The position numbers and the translations under genes are program-made. Below, one piece after another: positions 48,853 to 57,689 of a DNA stretch of 64,000 nucleotides. Under the pieces are notes generated by a model. The model worked only from the letters and a program-made list of their open reading frames with translations. It searched no databases and had not been told where the DNA came from. Location of the stretch: positions 2,038,967 through 2,102,966 of the forward strand of contig NZ_CP014844.1 in NCBI RefSeq assembly GCF_001598055.1. Reading direction: 5' to 3'. The first letter of the stretch is position 1. Each line of letters opens with the position of its first letter. The DNA comes from Cupriavidus nantongensis (lineage in GTDB: Bacteria; Pseudomonadota; Gammaproteobacteria; Burkholderiales; Burkholderiaceae).

Positions 48853-50130
48853 GTGTTTAATGACATCGAGCGCTTCATGCGCATAGTTGGCCAACAGATT
48901 TCCAGAGACCGGAGGCGCTATGAAGCACGGGTCGAATCCGTGTTCGACCTTGTGCTGACCGTTCTGCCGGCAACAGCAGCGGATTCGGCATGGCTGAGGG
49001 ATGTCAAGCATTCGGCATTGCAAGGTAAGCTTGAGTGGAAACTGAAGCTCGCCTCTTATCTGCAGGGGATCGCAGGCAAAGCGGAGCGCCAAGAAGCCGT
49101 TGCGTTGGTGCAGCATGCGGTCGACGAATGTCCGGAGAAAGGCGTACCGTTTGCCCACATCGCGATGCCGATGCTTTGGGCGCTGATGATCTCGGTTGCG
49201 ACCATGAGCAACGTAGTCTTGACGTGGGGCGCCTCACCATTCTGGATCTTGCTTCCTTTGGTAGTCGTGGTGGCAGGGGCGACCGCGAGGAATATGCCGT
49301 GGCTAAACAGAGCGATGTTCTTCCGTCTTGGTCGATTGGAAAGGACAGTGTCGATAGGCGTTTATGGGACCTTTCTTGGCGTCATGGCCGTGTACTTCAT
49401 ACCGTGGACGACAAGCTTGGTCATGCCCGCACTTTCGCAAGGCAGATTCCAGCAAGAGCGAATCCGTTTGAACGACGATCCACAAGGATTTGCGACCCTG
49501 CGGGCCTTCGCGCGGGATAACTTCGCTGTTGAGGTGGTTCTGGGTGACGTGCTGTCTGGCGGCTGGGCAGAGACCGAGTTGAGTATCCCATCGGGCGGGT
49601 CCCCAGCATCGATGTCGCTGGCGTCTGGCTACTGTGAGATGAACATGAATCCGGCGCGCGTCCAACGCGAGTTCGGACCCTCACAGAAGATCGACGCTCC
49701 GCTTTGGACGCGAGGCGTGATGATGCATGAGTTTGGGCACTGTCTCGACACGCGGCGAGATCTGCCGGGATTCAACGGGCGCCCCCCTGCAACGTTTGCG
49801 CTTGCGCCTATCGACGCGAATGGTGTCGTTGACGCCCGGACGTACATCGCAGCAGGGCGCAAGAGATCGACGATGCTGTGGCGTGAAGCGTTCTCGGATA
49901 TTTTTGCCGTAGGCTATTGGCGGCTATCCACATCCTCGGAACACGCTGCGAGACTTACCCAGATGTTGCGAGCGAAGCGCGCTGAGAATGCCGCCTTGGA
50001 CAAAGCACATGCCACGATGTGTTGGATTGACCAGGCCGCTCAAGCCGCCCTTCCCGGATCGTACAAGGATCTGGTGAGTTGGGCCGATCAGATAAGAAGT
50101 TCGAAAAGCTGCTCAACGCAAGCCGCGTGA
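48853..50130 (+). CDS. Membrane-bound metalloprotease-like protein
   Basis: GTG start at 48853 with GAGGGG before it; the longer frame lacks support. The 425-residue protein has two to three membrane segments (LWALMISVATMSNVVLTWG; ILLPLVVVVAGAT; SIGVYGTFLGVMAVYFIPWT) and then a domain with HEFGH (His292-His296, in VMMHEFGHCLDTRRDLPG) and a downstream glutamate (LWREAFSDIFAVGYWR). This is a zincin-type active site facing one side of the membrane. Family not assigned with certainty. A role in cell-wall or pilus processing is inference. Confidence 0.65.
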   Translation: MFNDIERFMRIVGQQISRDRRRYEARVESVFDLVLTVLPATAADSAWLRDVKHSALQGKLEWKLKLASYLQGIAGKAERQEAVALVQHAVDECPEKGVPFAHIAMPMLWALMISVATMSNVVLTWGASPFWILLPLVVVVAGATARNMPWLNRAMFFRLGRLERTVSIGVYGTFLGVMAVYFIPWTTSLVMPALSQGRFQQERIRLNDDPQGFATLRAFARDNFAVEVVLGDVLSGGWAETELSIPSGGSPASMSLASGYCEMNMNPARVQREFGPSQKIDAPLWTRGVMMHEFGHCLDTRRDLPGFNGRPPATFALAPIDANGVVDARTYIAAGRKRSTMLWREAFSDIFAVGYWRLSTSSEHAARLTQMLRAKRAENAALDKAHATMCWIDQAAQAALPGSYKDLVSWADQIRSSKSCSTQAA

Positions 50131-50210
50131 ACGCGGGGGGCGGTACGAACGTGGGCGACCGTGTAGCACTGATTCGACCACGGTGCGCTTGCTGCGGGGA
50201 TTGGCGGTGC

Positions 50211-52019
50211 TCAGGTCGATTCCCCGCAAGAGCCTTGTTGAAGTTGCGTTCCTGAGTTGGTCAGCGCGGCGCAGTCGGCATCGAGGCGATCCCAGACATA
50301 ACGCACCAGGCGCGGCCCGTCGAGGACGCCCTTCGCGATCTGGTCTAAGGCAGCTTCAAGTTCCGCTGTGTAGCCGATGTGGGCGAAGCCGAAGCGGGGA
50401 TAGAGGATGTCGTAGCACTTTTCAGCCAATGGTGTAGCTTCCAGCTCGCGATCCTTGCCAACCTTGATTGAGCCCTTGGTCTGTACCCCTCTGAGAATCG
50501 TAGCAAGGGTCGCGGGCCGGCCGATTCCAAGCTTTTCAAGCTTCGCCGTCAGCGTGTTGAGCGTATAACGCGGCGGTGTTTTAGTTTGGTGACTGCGCAC
50601 CTCGGCACGGTCGACATTGACTGTAGCGCCCGGTGACAGTTTGGGCAGGCGCCTTGCTTCAGGGTGATTCTTCGCTGCCTCATCGTCCTGCAGGACTGGC
50701 GATTTCGCTGCAGGGCTTGCCATCCATCCTGGCTCCAAGAGAATCCGTGCGGTAGCGGCGAAGCGTTGTACGTTCCTCGCGTCTGTGAGGACGACGCGCC
50801 TGATCGCGTATCGAGCCGGCGCCAGTTGGCTGTAGAACGCTCTCTCACGAATTAGCTTGTAGAGTGCGCGTTGCTCTTCGGTTGCGCCAGCTTCCTCGAC
50901 GTCGATGTACGACGGTCGGATGCCTTCACGGCCTTCCTGAGCGTTCTTGTTTTTTACTGTCCAGCGGTTGGGCGTTTCCGGCACGGACATCCCCTGTGAA
51001 CGCAATAAGGATCGGATTTCTTCTGCAGCAACTGGATCGATGTTCGGACTGTCGGTGCGGTGGTAGGTGATGTGACCGTGGCCAGATCCGTCGCCTTCGA
51101 AAAGCCTTTGTGCGACTTGCATGGTCTTCTCCGCGTCCCAGTCAAAGATGCGGTTCGCGGCTTGCACCATGCTGAAGGTATAGAAGGGCGAGGGAGGGAG
51201 TCGCAGCTCGAAGGAGTCTTCACAGGACTGAACGGCGAGGGCACGTTGATTGCTTGCAGCCTTAGCCAGCTCGGCATCCAGGCAGCGTGGGGACGGGTCG
51301 TCAATGTCGTACTCGCTGTTGGGCTTCGGCCCATTCCTGGAAGCGTTGGGCGCTTGATACTGCCATTCAACTTGCCATCCGCCGAGGTCGAGGTGGACCG
51401 TATAGTAGGTCTGCACCTGGTGATTGCGAATCTTGCGCTCACGCTCGATCACGAGCGCCTCGACAGCAGTTTGCACCCGGCCGGTCGCGACGCCCTTCTG
51501 GTTCACTTGGCGCATTAGGACCGGCGATGCCACATTGCCAATGATCCTGTCAATCAGCCGGCGAGCTTCGCGAGAGGCGACCGCATTCCAGTCGATATGA
51601 TCAGCGTGCTGAAATGCATGCTCGATCTTCTCGCGGGTGATCGCATTGAAGCGCATGCGCTTCGGGTTGCTGAGTTGCAGATACTTCATGACGAAGGCGG
51701 CAATAGACTCGCCTTCGCGATCTTCATCGGTGCCTAGATAGACAACCGTCCCGGGGTTGTCGCGGAGATACTCGCGAATCTTGGCGACGGCTCGCGTACC
51801 GTCAATGGCTCGATGCGCATCTGAGGTCAGGGCGTATTCGCCCTGCATCGATTCTCGGTCGATGCCGATACCCTCCCTAGGATTGCGGGGTAGGTCGCAG
51901 ATGTGCCCGTATGTCGCCATGGCCTTAAATCGGCCTCGAAACATCTCTTCGATCTTGCCAGTCTTGTTCGGCGATTCAACGATCAGCAGGGCGGGTTGGG
52001 ATTCCATGGCGGTATTCAT
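50211..52019 (-). CDS. DNA topoisomerase, type IA
   Basis: From the ATG at 52019 the protein has 602 residues. The Toprim domain starts ALLIVESPNKTGKIEE and has the acidic motif YLGTDEDREGESIA. The active-site tyrosine is in GHITYHRTDSPN. GRVQTAVEALVIERE is the conserved neighbour of the active site. There is no C-terminal zinc domain. Conjugative plasmids often carry such an enzyme (TraE of RP4) to untangle transferred DNA. No start has a strong ribosome site; ATGs at 52043 and 52007 are alternatives. Confidence 0.9.
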   Translation of the reverse strand: MNTAMESQPALLIVESPNKTGKIEEMFRGRFKAMATYGHICDLPRNPREGIGIDRESMQGEYALTSDAHRAIDGTRAVAKIREYLRDNPGTVVYLGTDEDREGESIAAFVMKYLQLSNPKRMRFNAITREKIEHAFQHADHIDWNAVASREARRLIDRIIGNVASPVLMRQVNQKGVATGRVQTAVEALVIERERKIRNHQVQTYYTVHLDLGGWQVEWQYQAPNASRNGPKPNSEYDIDDPSPRCLDAELAKAASNQRALAVQSCEDSFELRLPPSPFYTFSMVQAANRIFDWDAEKTMQVAQRLFEGDGSGHGHITYHRTDSPNIDPVAAEEIRSLLRSQGMSVPETPNRWTVKNKNAQEGREGIRPSYIDVEEAGATEEQRALYKLIRERAFYSQLAPARYAIRRVVLTDARNVQRFAATARILLEPGWMASPAAKSPVLQDDEAAKNHPEARRLPKLSPGATVNVDRAEVRSHQTKTPPRYTLNTLTAKLEKLGIGRPATLATILRGVQTKGSIKVGKDRELEATPLAEKCYDILYPRFGFAHIGYTAELEAALDQIAKGVLDGPRLVRYVWDRLDADCAALTNSGTQLQQGSCGEST

Positions 52020-52044
52020 CGTGCGCATCATAAAATAATGCATC

Positions 52045-52057
52045 TTTTGCCGCAAAA
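52045..52057. promoter_or_regulatory. Operator A palindrome TTTTGCCGCAAAA
   Basis: Exact palindrome with C in the centre, in the divergent region between the topoisomerase and the XRE genes, 26 bases before the topoisomerase ATG. Confidence 0.6.
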
Positions 52058-52148
52058 AATCCGGCACACCTGCACAAATTTCCAACTATGGTTGGCGGAC
52101 GGTGTGTCAAGTAACGCATATCATTCAGGCCCCCGACGGGTGCCTGCC

Positions 52149-52409
52149 ATGAAATCTTCAAAACTTAATGCAGCCTTCGGCAAGACTCTGGCCAGGCTGC
52201 GCAGAGAACGTGGCTGGACACAAGAATTCTTGAGCTTTGAGTGCGATCTCACAAGAAACTATGTTTCGTTGCTTGAGAGAGGAGAGAGCTCGCCGACATT
52301 GAACACCATTTCAAGCCTAGCCGAGGCATTGAATATTGGAGCGGAAGAGTTGATCAAGATGACATTTGAAGAGCTCCGGAAGACTTCAAGAGATTCGCGT
52401 AGGATTTAA
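52149..52409 (+). CDS. XRE-family regulator, 86 aa
   Basis: A compact helix-turn-helix protein (ARLRRERGWTQEFLSFECDL, then NYVSLLERGESSPTLNTISS) of the short XRE type. It is coded away from the topoisomerase gene. It may control that shared region. Confidence 0.82.
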   Translation: MKSSKLNAAFGKTLARLRRERGWTQEFLSFECDLTRNYVSLLERGESSPTLNTISSLAEALNIGAEELIKMTFEELRKTSRDSRRI

Positions 52410-52663
52410 CGAACGCCGCCGGCCATCATCACCTCCCTCAACGCGCCCGTTGATACGTGCGTGCCGTTGGCATCCCCGCCTCCGACCATAGTCGGAAGCG
52501 AAAACCGATCGCAGATCTCTGCCAACCGGGGATCTTGCTCACAACTCTCTGCAGCGAAGGCACTGCCAGTTTCGCTGCCATGCTTCACCGTACGACATAC
52601 CCACCTTGGCTATGCGGGTGAGGCATAATCTTGGCCTTTCGCCTTTCCTAATAACAACAAACT
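52410..52663. other. Region between XRE gene and acyltransferase gene
   Basis: A leftward frame at 52406-52588 (60 residues with a GTG start) has no ribosome site; it could be the remnant of a longer gene but is not supported. A possible -10 for the acyltransferase gene is CATAAT at 52624. No repeat or palindrome was seen. Confidence 0.35.
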
Positions 52664-54694
52664 ATGACCCGGGTCAGAATGAACGTCGGCTATCGCGCCG
52701 ACGTGGACGGTTTGCGTGCCTTGGCAGTCCTGATGGTGGTGTTGTGCCACGCCGGATTGCCATGGCTTAGCGGTGGTTTTGTCGGCGTGGATGTGTTTTT
52801 CGTAATCTCCGGTTTCGTAGTCACGCAAAGCCTGCGCCGCTCCTTGGCTGACGGCACCATGTCGTTTGCCGATTTTTATGTTCGGCGCGCACGACGCCTG
52901 CTGCCAGCGCTTTACGCCATGATGGCGGCGGTGTTCGTCTTCGCGATACTGTTCCTGCTACCGTCGGATGCCACGGCGTTTGCCAAGCATATCGGCTTAA
53001 TTTCGCTCTTGGTTGGTAACGTGTACCTGGCCAGGCAGACTGGCTATTTCGATCCTGCTGCTGAACAGCAACCACTGCTCCATACTTGGTCATTGTCGGT
53101 CGAGGAGCAGTTCTACCTGATGCTGCCACTGGTCCTGTATCTGCTACGCCGGCGGTCAGTACGAATGCAAGCGGTCGTGCTTGGTGCTTTACTGGTAATC
53201 TCGCTTGCCGCATCGCAATGGGCGATAGGCAAGGCGCAACCAGGCGCGTATTACCTCGCACACAATCGGGCGTTCGAGTTCTTGATCGGTGTGCTGCTTG
53301 CGTACGCTCCGGCCTTACAAGGTGCCAAGCGGAGAACCTTTGACTTGATCGCGTTGGGTGGACTCGCGGTTGTTGTCATTAGCGCGGTCATGCTAAAGCC
53401 TGCCGCACCATTCCCCGGCATGCTGGCGTTGGCGCCATGCCTGGCAGTTGCCTCGACGATTTGGGCTACGCCTCGATCGAGTCTTGCCTCCTTGTTGCTG
53501 GCCAATCGGTGGGTAGTGGCGCTGGGACGCGCTTCCTACAGCATCTATCTTTGGCATTGGCCAATACTGTTCGCGCTGCGCCGTTTTGATCTGCGCGCGC
53601 CCGAGTGGACTGCGGCGGGGGTCGTTGCGTCATTGGCCGTTGGCGCAGTGTCCTATCGTTGGATTGAGCAGCGATTTCGCTATGGAGCAATCCCACAGCG
53701 TAAGGCAGCAATTCGCTTCATGCTTGCCCCTGCACTAGCTGTTGCGGGTGTGATCGTGATTGGCAAGGTCTCTGGTGGCTTCTTGTTCGCCTATCCTCAA
53801 GCGTTCCGAATCGCTTACTCGAAGGCGGAAGAGGGTACATGGGATGACGCACGAGGCAAGGCCTGCTGGGAGCAGGTCGCTGTCACCGACCCACGTCGAT
53901 GCCATCTTGGCCAGCCTGATGCTGTGCGCCGGGCGGTGCTCTGGGGTGACTCACACGCGTATCATCTCCTGCATTTCGTCGACCGCCTCGGCATCGACTA
54001 CCATCTGCAGGTTCAGGACGTTGCCTTTCCGATGTGTGCCCCTATCGTCCAAGTCCCTGAACGGGCCGGAGACTCCCGCTATGAGGGAAACCGTCAACGC
54101 TGCGCGGAGCACAATGCGAATGTCATGCGCTACCTGGTGGCTAACCGCAGCATCGATACCGTGATCCTATCGGCCGTCTGGGACCTATACGCAAACGGGG
54201 AGCCGCGTGCCGATGCAGCGCCGAATATCCACGGCTACCTGCCGGGAGACATTGACCGTGCGCTCGATGAGACTGTTGGCCAACTGCTGAAGGCTGGAAA
54301 GCGCGTGGTGGTGTTCGACGATATTCCGCTGCTGCCGGAAAGCAGCGTGAATTGTCCTTTGTACAACCGCCTTCGGTGGCAACGCGAGCAACACGATTGC
54401 ACCTTTGCCCTTGCCGATGCCAGTGGCAACCGCGCTGCGGCGCAAGCCGTGCTCGATCGCCTTATGGCGAAGCACCCGGCAGTCTCTGTTGTCCGCACTT
54501 ACGGCGCAAGTTGTACTGCAGGACGGTGCGTTGCGGAGTATGACGGCGTACCCCTCTATCGTCTCAACGACTCCGGCCACCTCAGCATGGAGGGCAGCCG
54601 CGTCTACTACGACCTTTACCAAAGCACTCGGCCACACGAGCTTGAGCAGGTCTTCGGCGGGCGGCTCAAACTAGCGGCCAACAGCGTCCAGTAG
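52664..54694 (+). CDS. Acyltransferase-3/SGNH membrane protein (OafA-like)
   Basis: The 676-residue protein starts like AT-3 acyltransferases (YRADVDGLRALAVLMVVLCH; FVGVDVFFVISGFV), with about ten membrane segments in the first 370 residues. LLHTWSLSVEEQFY is the usual loop motif. The C-terminal 300 residues are an SGNH-type domain (AVLWGDSHAYHLLHF; a late DSGHLS). This form adds acetyl groups to surface sugars (O-antigen or cell wall). It lies beside pilV, so it may modify the pilus receptor (LPS) on the host and prevent self-mating; this is inference. Confidence 0.85.
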   Translation: MTRVRMNVGYRADVDGLRALAVLMVVLCHAGLPWLSGGFVGVDVFFVISGFVVTQSLRRSLADGTMSFADFYVRRARRLLPALYAMMAAVFVFAILFLLPSDATAFAKHIGLISLLVGNVYLARQTGYFDPAAEQQPLLHTWSLSVEEQFYLMLPLVLYLLRRRSVRMQAVVLGALLVISLAASQWAIGKAQPGAYYLAHNRAFEFLIGVLLAYAPALQGAKRRTFDLIALGGLAVVVISAVMLKPAAPFPGMLALAPCLAVASTIWATPRSSLASLLLANRWVVALGRASYSIYLWHWPILFALRRFDLRAPEWTAAGVVASLAVGAVSYRWIEQRFRYGAIPQRKAAIRFMLAPALAVAGVIVIGKVSGGFLFAYPQAFRIAYSKAEEGTWDDARGKACWEQVAVTDPRRCHLGQPDAVRRAVLWGDSHAYHLLHFVDRLGIDYHLQVQDVAFPMCAPIVQVPERAGDSRYEGNRQRCAEHNANVMRYLVANRSIDTVILSAVWDLYANGEPRADAAPNIHGYLPGDIDRALDETVGQLLKAGKRVVVFDDIPLLPESSVNCPLYNRLRWQREQHDCTFALADASGNRAAAQAVLDRLMAKHPAVSVVRTYGASCTAGRCVAEYDGVPLYRLNDSGHLSMEGSRVYYDLYQSTRPHELEQVFGGRLKLAANSVQ

Positions 54695-54836
54695 CAATTT
54701 TTTTGCTGCAATCACGTCCCCCCGTTCTGGGGAGGCTCTCCGTGGCCGCTCCAGAACGGCTATCCGTTGCCGGGGAAGCACGTCTGGAGTTCCGTCGTCG
54801 GCAATGCTGGAGGAGTAGTAGGGCGATTCGATTGCC
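54695..54836. terminator. Intergenic hairpin between converging genes
   Basis: CCGTTCTGG pairs with CCAGAACGG over a 20-base loop (about 54725-54765). It lies between the ends of the acyltransferase and pilV genes and may stop both. At 54701-54711 there is a partial operator A (TTTTGCTGCAA). Confidence 0.4.
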
Positions 54837-56168
54837 TTACTGGTAAACCCATACCGAGAAATTGCCGGCGCCTTCGTTGTAGGGATTGGAGGTAACCATC
54901 CACGCCGTCCCGCTCGGCACCGGGAATGTAATGGTGCAGACCTTCGACCAAGAGTCGTTGTTGTCGGCGTTTTGCACGAAGGCTCCAATTGTGTTGAGCT
55001 GGCCAACTAGTTGGCAGCGATTGACCCCAGTGCCACCGGATGCGACTACGAACTGCGTCTTGCCAGAGTTGTTCCACACCCAGCCCGAGCCTCCAGAGTA
55101 GCCGCTGGCGAAAACATAAGCACCATTGCTGCCTCCCCCACGCGACCATACGCCATTTTCACAGGTCAGCGCTCCAGTGCCATCACGACCGTGGAGCCCA
55201 TTGGGACCACAGCCCCAGCCTTCGTTGGCCCAGCCGTCGACCTGCAGAAACTCGCCAGTGCGGATTCGACCCGCCGAGTTCATCCAGCCCCATGCGGAAA
55301 TATAAGCAGAATTCACGTTGGTATCGGCTTGCAATGTACCTGGAGTCCAGACATTTTTGCTGTTGTAGGCGCGAATCCAAGTAGGGTCGCTCATGTACCA
55401 CCCACCACCCCATTTTTCCGAGTACCAGCCGGAATCCCCGCGCGTCCGGAACCACCCGCCAGTGTAGGTCTCGCCCGAGGTATTCGTGGTTGTTGCGTTC
55501 ACCGTGCCTGCGTTGTTGATGTTATTCCCACCCATATCGATGGCCGTCCCCATGCGATTGAGGTTTGGCTGGCCAGGTACGGCATTACGGTAGAGGTAAT
55601 TGTTGGTCAACTGCCCGTTGTTGAATGACAGAAGTGCTGCGAGGTGGCCGCCCGCAATAGACGTGTAGTTGGCTGTTGGCATCGTCCAGCCGCTGTATGA
55701 CCCATAGGCTGTAGCGGCTCCGCCGGCGTAGGCGCCTGAATCGTTCTTTGGGATGAAGCCTCCCTGAGCACCAACAAGACCTGCGATCTTGGACGCAACC
55801 ATGTCATTCATGGCTGTCCCGCCGTAGCTCATGACGAAGGCCTGTAGATTGCCCGCGCTGGGCTGAAGTACTTCAATCTGCCACGTCTGGCCGAAGGGGT
55901 TCGTCGCGCTAAACGACGCATCCAGGAGGTTCACGGCTTGCAACATCGGGACGGTGATGATGGCCGGAGTAGTGGCGGTGGCTACGCTCTGCACGTTCGT
56001 GCTGTACTGCTGAATGTAGGCCGAGCCGGCGTCAATCAGTCTTTTTTGCTGTTGAGCCGTGGTGGCCGACCGCGTGTTGCCGTTCGCCGTTTGGGAGAAC
56101 GTGGACAGCGTGGGAAGAAACGTCAAGCCGACGATGACGGCAAAGAGAAGACCGATGACTTCGCTCAT
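54837..56168 (-). CDS. pilV: Thin-pilus tip/minor pilin PilV
   Basis: The 443-residue protein starts MSEVIGLLFAVIVGLTFLPT, a short leader ending in Gly6 followed by a long hydrophobic helix, as in type IVb pilins. The rest is typical of PilV tip adhesins: a Thr/Ser-rich head and a C-terminal zone GCGPNGLHGRDGTGALTCE, then NGVW. In IncI plasmids this C-terminus is switched by a shufflon; here no segment repeats or recombinase lie next to it, so the tip appears fixed. It should recognise LPS of the recipient in liquid mating. Confidence 0.85.
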   Translation of the reverse strand: MSEVIGLLFAVIVGLTFLPTLSTFSQTANGNTRSATTAQQQKRLIDAGSAYIQQYSTNVQSVATATTPAIITVPMLQAVNLLDASFSATNPFGQTWQIEVLQPSAGNLQAFVMSYGGTAMNDMVASKIAGLVGAQGGFIPKNDSGAYAGGAATAYGSYSGWTMPTANYTSIAGGHLAALLSFNNGQLTNNYLYRNAVPGQPNLNRMGTAIDMGGNNINNAGTVNATTTNTSGETYTGGWFRTRGDSGWYSEKWGGGWYMSDPTWIRAYNSKNVWTPGTLQADTNVNSAYISAWGWMNSAGRIRTGEFLQVDGWANEGWGCGPNGLHGRDGTGALTCENGVWSRGGGSNGAYVFASGYSGGSGWVWNNSGKTQFVVASGGTGVNRCQLVGQLNTIGAFVQNADNNDSWSKVCTITFPVPSGTAWMVTSNPYNEGAGNFSVWVYQ

Positions 56169-56182
56169 TGGATCTGTCCTAG

Positions 56183-56659
56183 TTACTGGCCGATCTGAAT
56201 AACGGAGACGACACTGCCGTTGGGCACGGTCGTTGCAAGTGTTTGGCTGGTTGAACCCGGCGCCACGCTGGTCCAGGTTGTGCCGGAAGACATACCGTAG
56301 GCCGCGTCTCCACCCGTTATGGAGACGATGGTATTGATAGCACCGGTCGGCAACGATGCGTATGTGGTAATTGTCCGACCGGCCGATCCAAACGGGGTGA
56401 TGTTGTTGCCGGCCGTCGCAAGGAACGAAGCCGAGAAGGGCGTGCCTTGAGCAGCGAGCTGCGCAGCCGAAACCGAGCCGGTGAAGGCCGGATTGCTGTT
56501 CCTGAAGGCCCCGACTGCGCCGGCGTAAGCGACGAACATTTGGCCAGCCTGGGCGGCTTGCAGGACCTGCGTAGGCGGGATGTTGGACGCGCTTTGGTAG
56601 CGATAGATCGCCACGAGGCCGGTAAATAGCGCGAACACCAGAGTGGGCATCAATCGCAT
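56183..56659 (-). CDS. pilM: PilM-like thin-pilus protein
   Basis: The 158-residue protein has an N-terminal membrane segment (LMPTLVFALFTGLVAIYRYQ) and an outer domain with FVAYAGAVGAFRNSNPAFTG and GTPFSASFLATAGNNITP, the plan of PilM (PF07419 type) of IncI thin pili. It lies between the PilT-like ATPase and pilV genes. PilM is thought to be part of the inner-membrane platform. Confidence 0.7.
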   Translation of the reverse strand: MRLMPTLVFALFTGLVAIYRYQSASNIPPTQVLQAAQAGQMFVAYAGAVGAFRNSNPAFTGSVSAAQLAAQGTPFSASFLATAGNNITPFGSAGRTITTYASLPTGAINTIVSITGGDAAYGMSSGTTWTSVAPGSTSQTLATTVPNGSVVSVIQIGQ

Positions 56660-56672
56660 GAATGATCCATCG

Positions 56673-57686
56673 TCATGGCAAATTGCGGTTCATCATTGCA
56701 GTGCGGCGCTGTCGCTCTACCTCGCTGCTGAGCATATGGAAGGTGCCGTCGCGCACGATCGACTGGAGGCTCTCTTGCAATTCACTGTTCATCCATAGGG
56801 GTTCAAACGAAAGGATGCGAGGCGGGGCTCCAGTGCCCTTCGACTCCGGGAGTGTGAATGGAAGCGCTGCCGGCGGAGGCGTCTTTCCCGGTTCCGCGAT
56901 GTGCAGAGTGAGGTGAACAGCAACCCGGAGTGCGTCGGCCAAGGCTGCAGAGATCTTGTCGTTGTTCGCGAGCATGGCAAGGCGCGAGAGCCCGCTAACC
57001 AGATCCCCGGCATGGAATGTCGCTACCACAAGGTGACCGCTGATGCTGGCAGTGATGGCGGCACGTACTGCCTCGCTACTGCGCAGTTCTCCAATGAAGA
57101 TAATGTTGGGGCTGGCTCTTAGCATGTTGCGGATCGCCGAAGTGATGTCATCGTCCGATGACACTTCGGTCTGATAGCACCATCCCTTGCCGTGTTGACC
57201 CTGCATAGGGAGCTCGACTGGGTTTTCGACGGTCCAGCAGACACCACCGTGCCGGTGCAAGCGGCCCAGAATGGTAGATGCGGCGGTGGTCGTCTTGCCG
57301 CTGCCAGTCTTCCCCATGAAGACCACGAGGCCCTCTGTCAGCGTCTTGTCGTAGAGCTTCCTGGCGAAGTGCGGAGGTACCCCAAGGGACTCAAGGTCGC
57401 CGGGGGGCATCCGATAGCGACGACAGACGAAGAGACTGTTGCCAGTGGAGATTTGCATCAGGCCGACACGCATTCGCGGGCCCTCCTTAGGGGGCCACTG
57501 AACGCGAAATGCCGGACCACGACTCTGTGCCTGGGCGACGAGGAACTTGCGCAACGCCATGACCTCTTCTGCGCAGGCGTCAGCCACAGGTACGACGTTC
57601 AGAGAGTCGGGAGTCGGCTTATACCAGCACTCCCGCGCATCCTCTGCCACGTACAGATCGGAAAACTCCAGGTCGTGCAACTTCAT
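56673..57686 (-). CDS. PilT-like pilus ATPase
   Basis: The 337-residue protein has Walker A GKTGSGKTTTAAS and a Walker B-like region (PNIIFIGELRSSEAVRAAIT), with the His-box GHLVVATFHAGD. It is of the PilT/VirB11 superfamily. It is coded after pilS, a place that in IncI clusters is held by pilT (a transglycosylase) and pilU (a peptidase). A role in pilus retraction is likely from the family; not shown. Confidence 0.82.
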   Translation of the reverse strand: MKLHDLEFSDLYVAEDARECWYKPTPDSLNVVPVADACAEEVMALRKFLVAQAQSRGPAFRVQWPPKEGPRMRVGLMQISTGNSLFVCRRYRMPPGDLESLGVPPHFARKLYDKTLTEGLVVFMGKTGSGKTTTAASTILGRLHRHGGVCWTVENPVELPMQGQHGKGWCYQTEVSSDDDITSAIRNMLRASPNIIFIGELRSSEAVRAAITASISGHLVVATFHAGDLVSGLSRLAMLANNDKISAALADALRVAVHLTLHIAEPGKTPPPAALPFTLPESKGTGAPPRILSFEPLWMNSELQESLQSIVRDGTFHMLSSEVERQRRTAMMNRNLP

Positions 57687-57689
57687 CGT

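Noticed and set aside
52406..52588. Leftward 60-residue frame
   Set aside because: GTG start without ribosome site and no recognisable motif; left as a remark in the region entry.
54837..55300. Shufflon at the pilV end
   Set aside because: No inverted segment repeats, no alternative C-terminal cassettes and no Rci-like recombinase next to it; the only recombinase in the window is 16 kb away.
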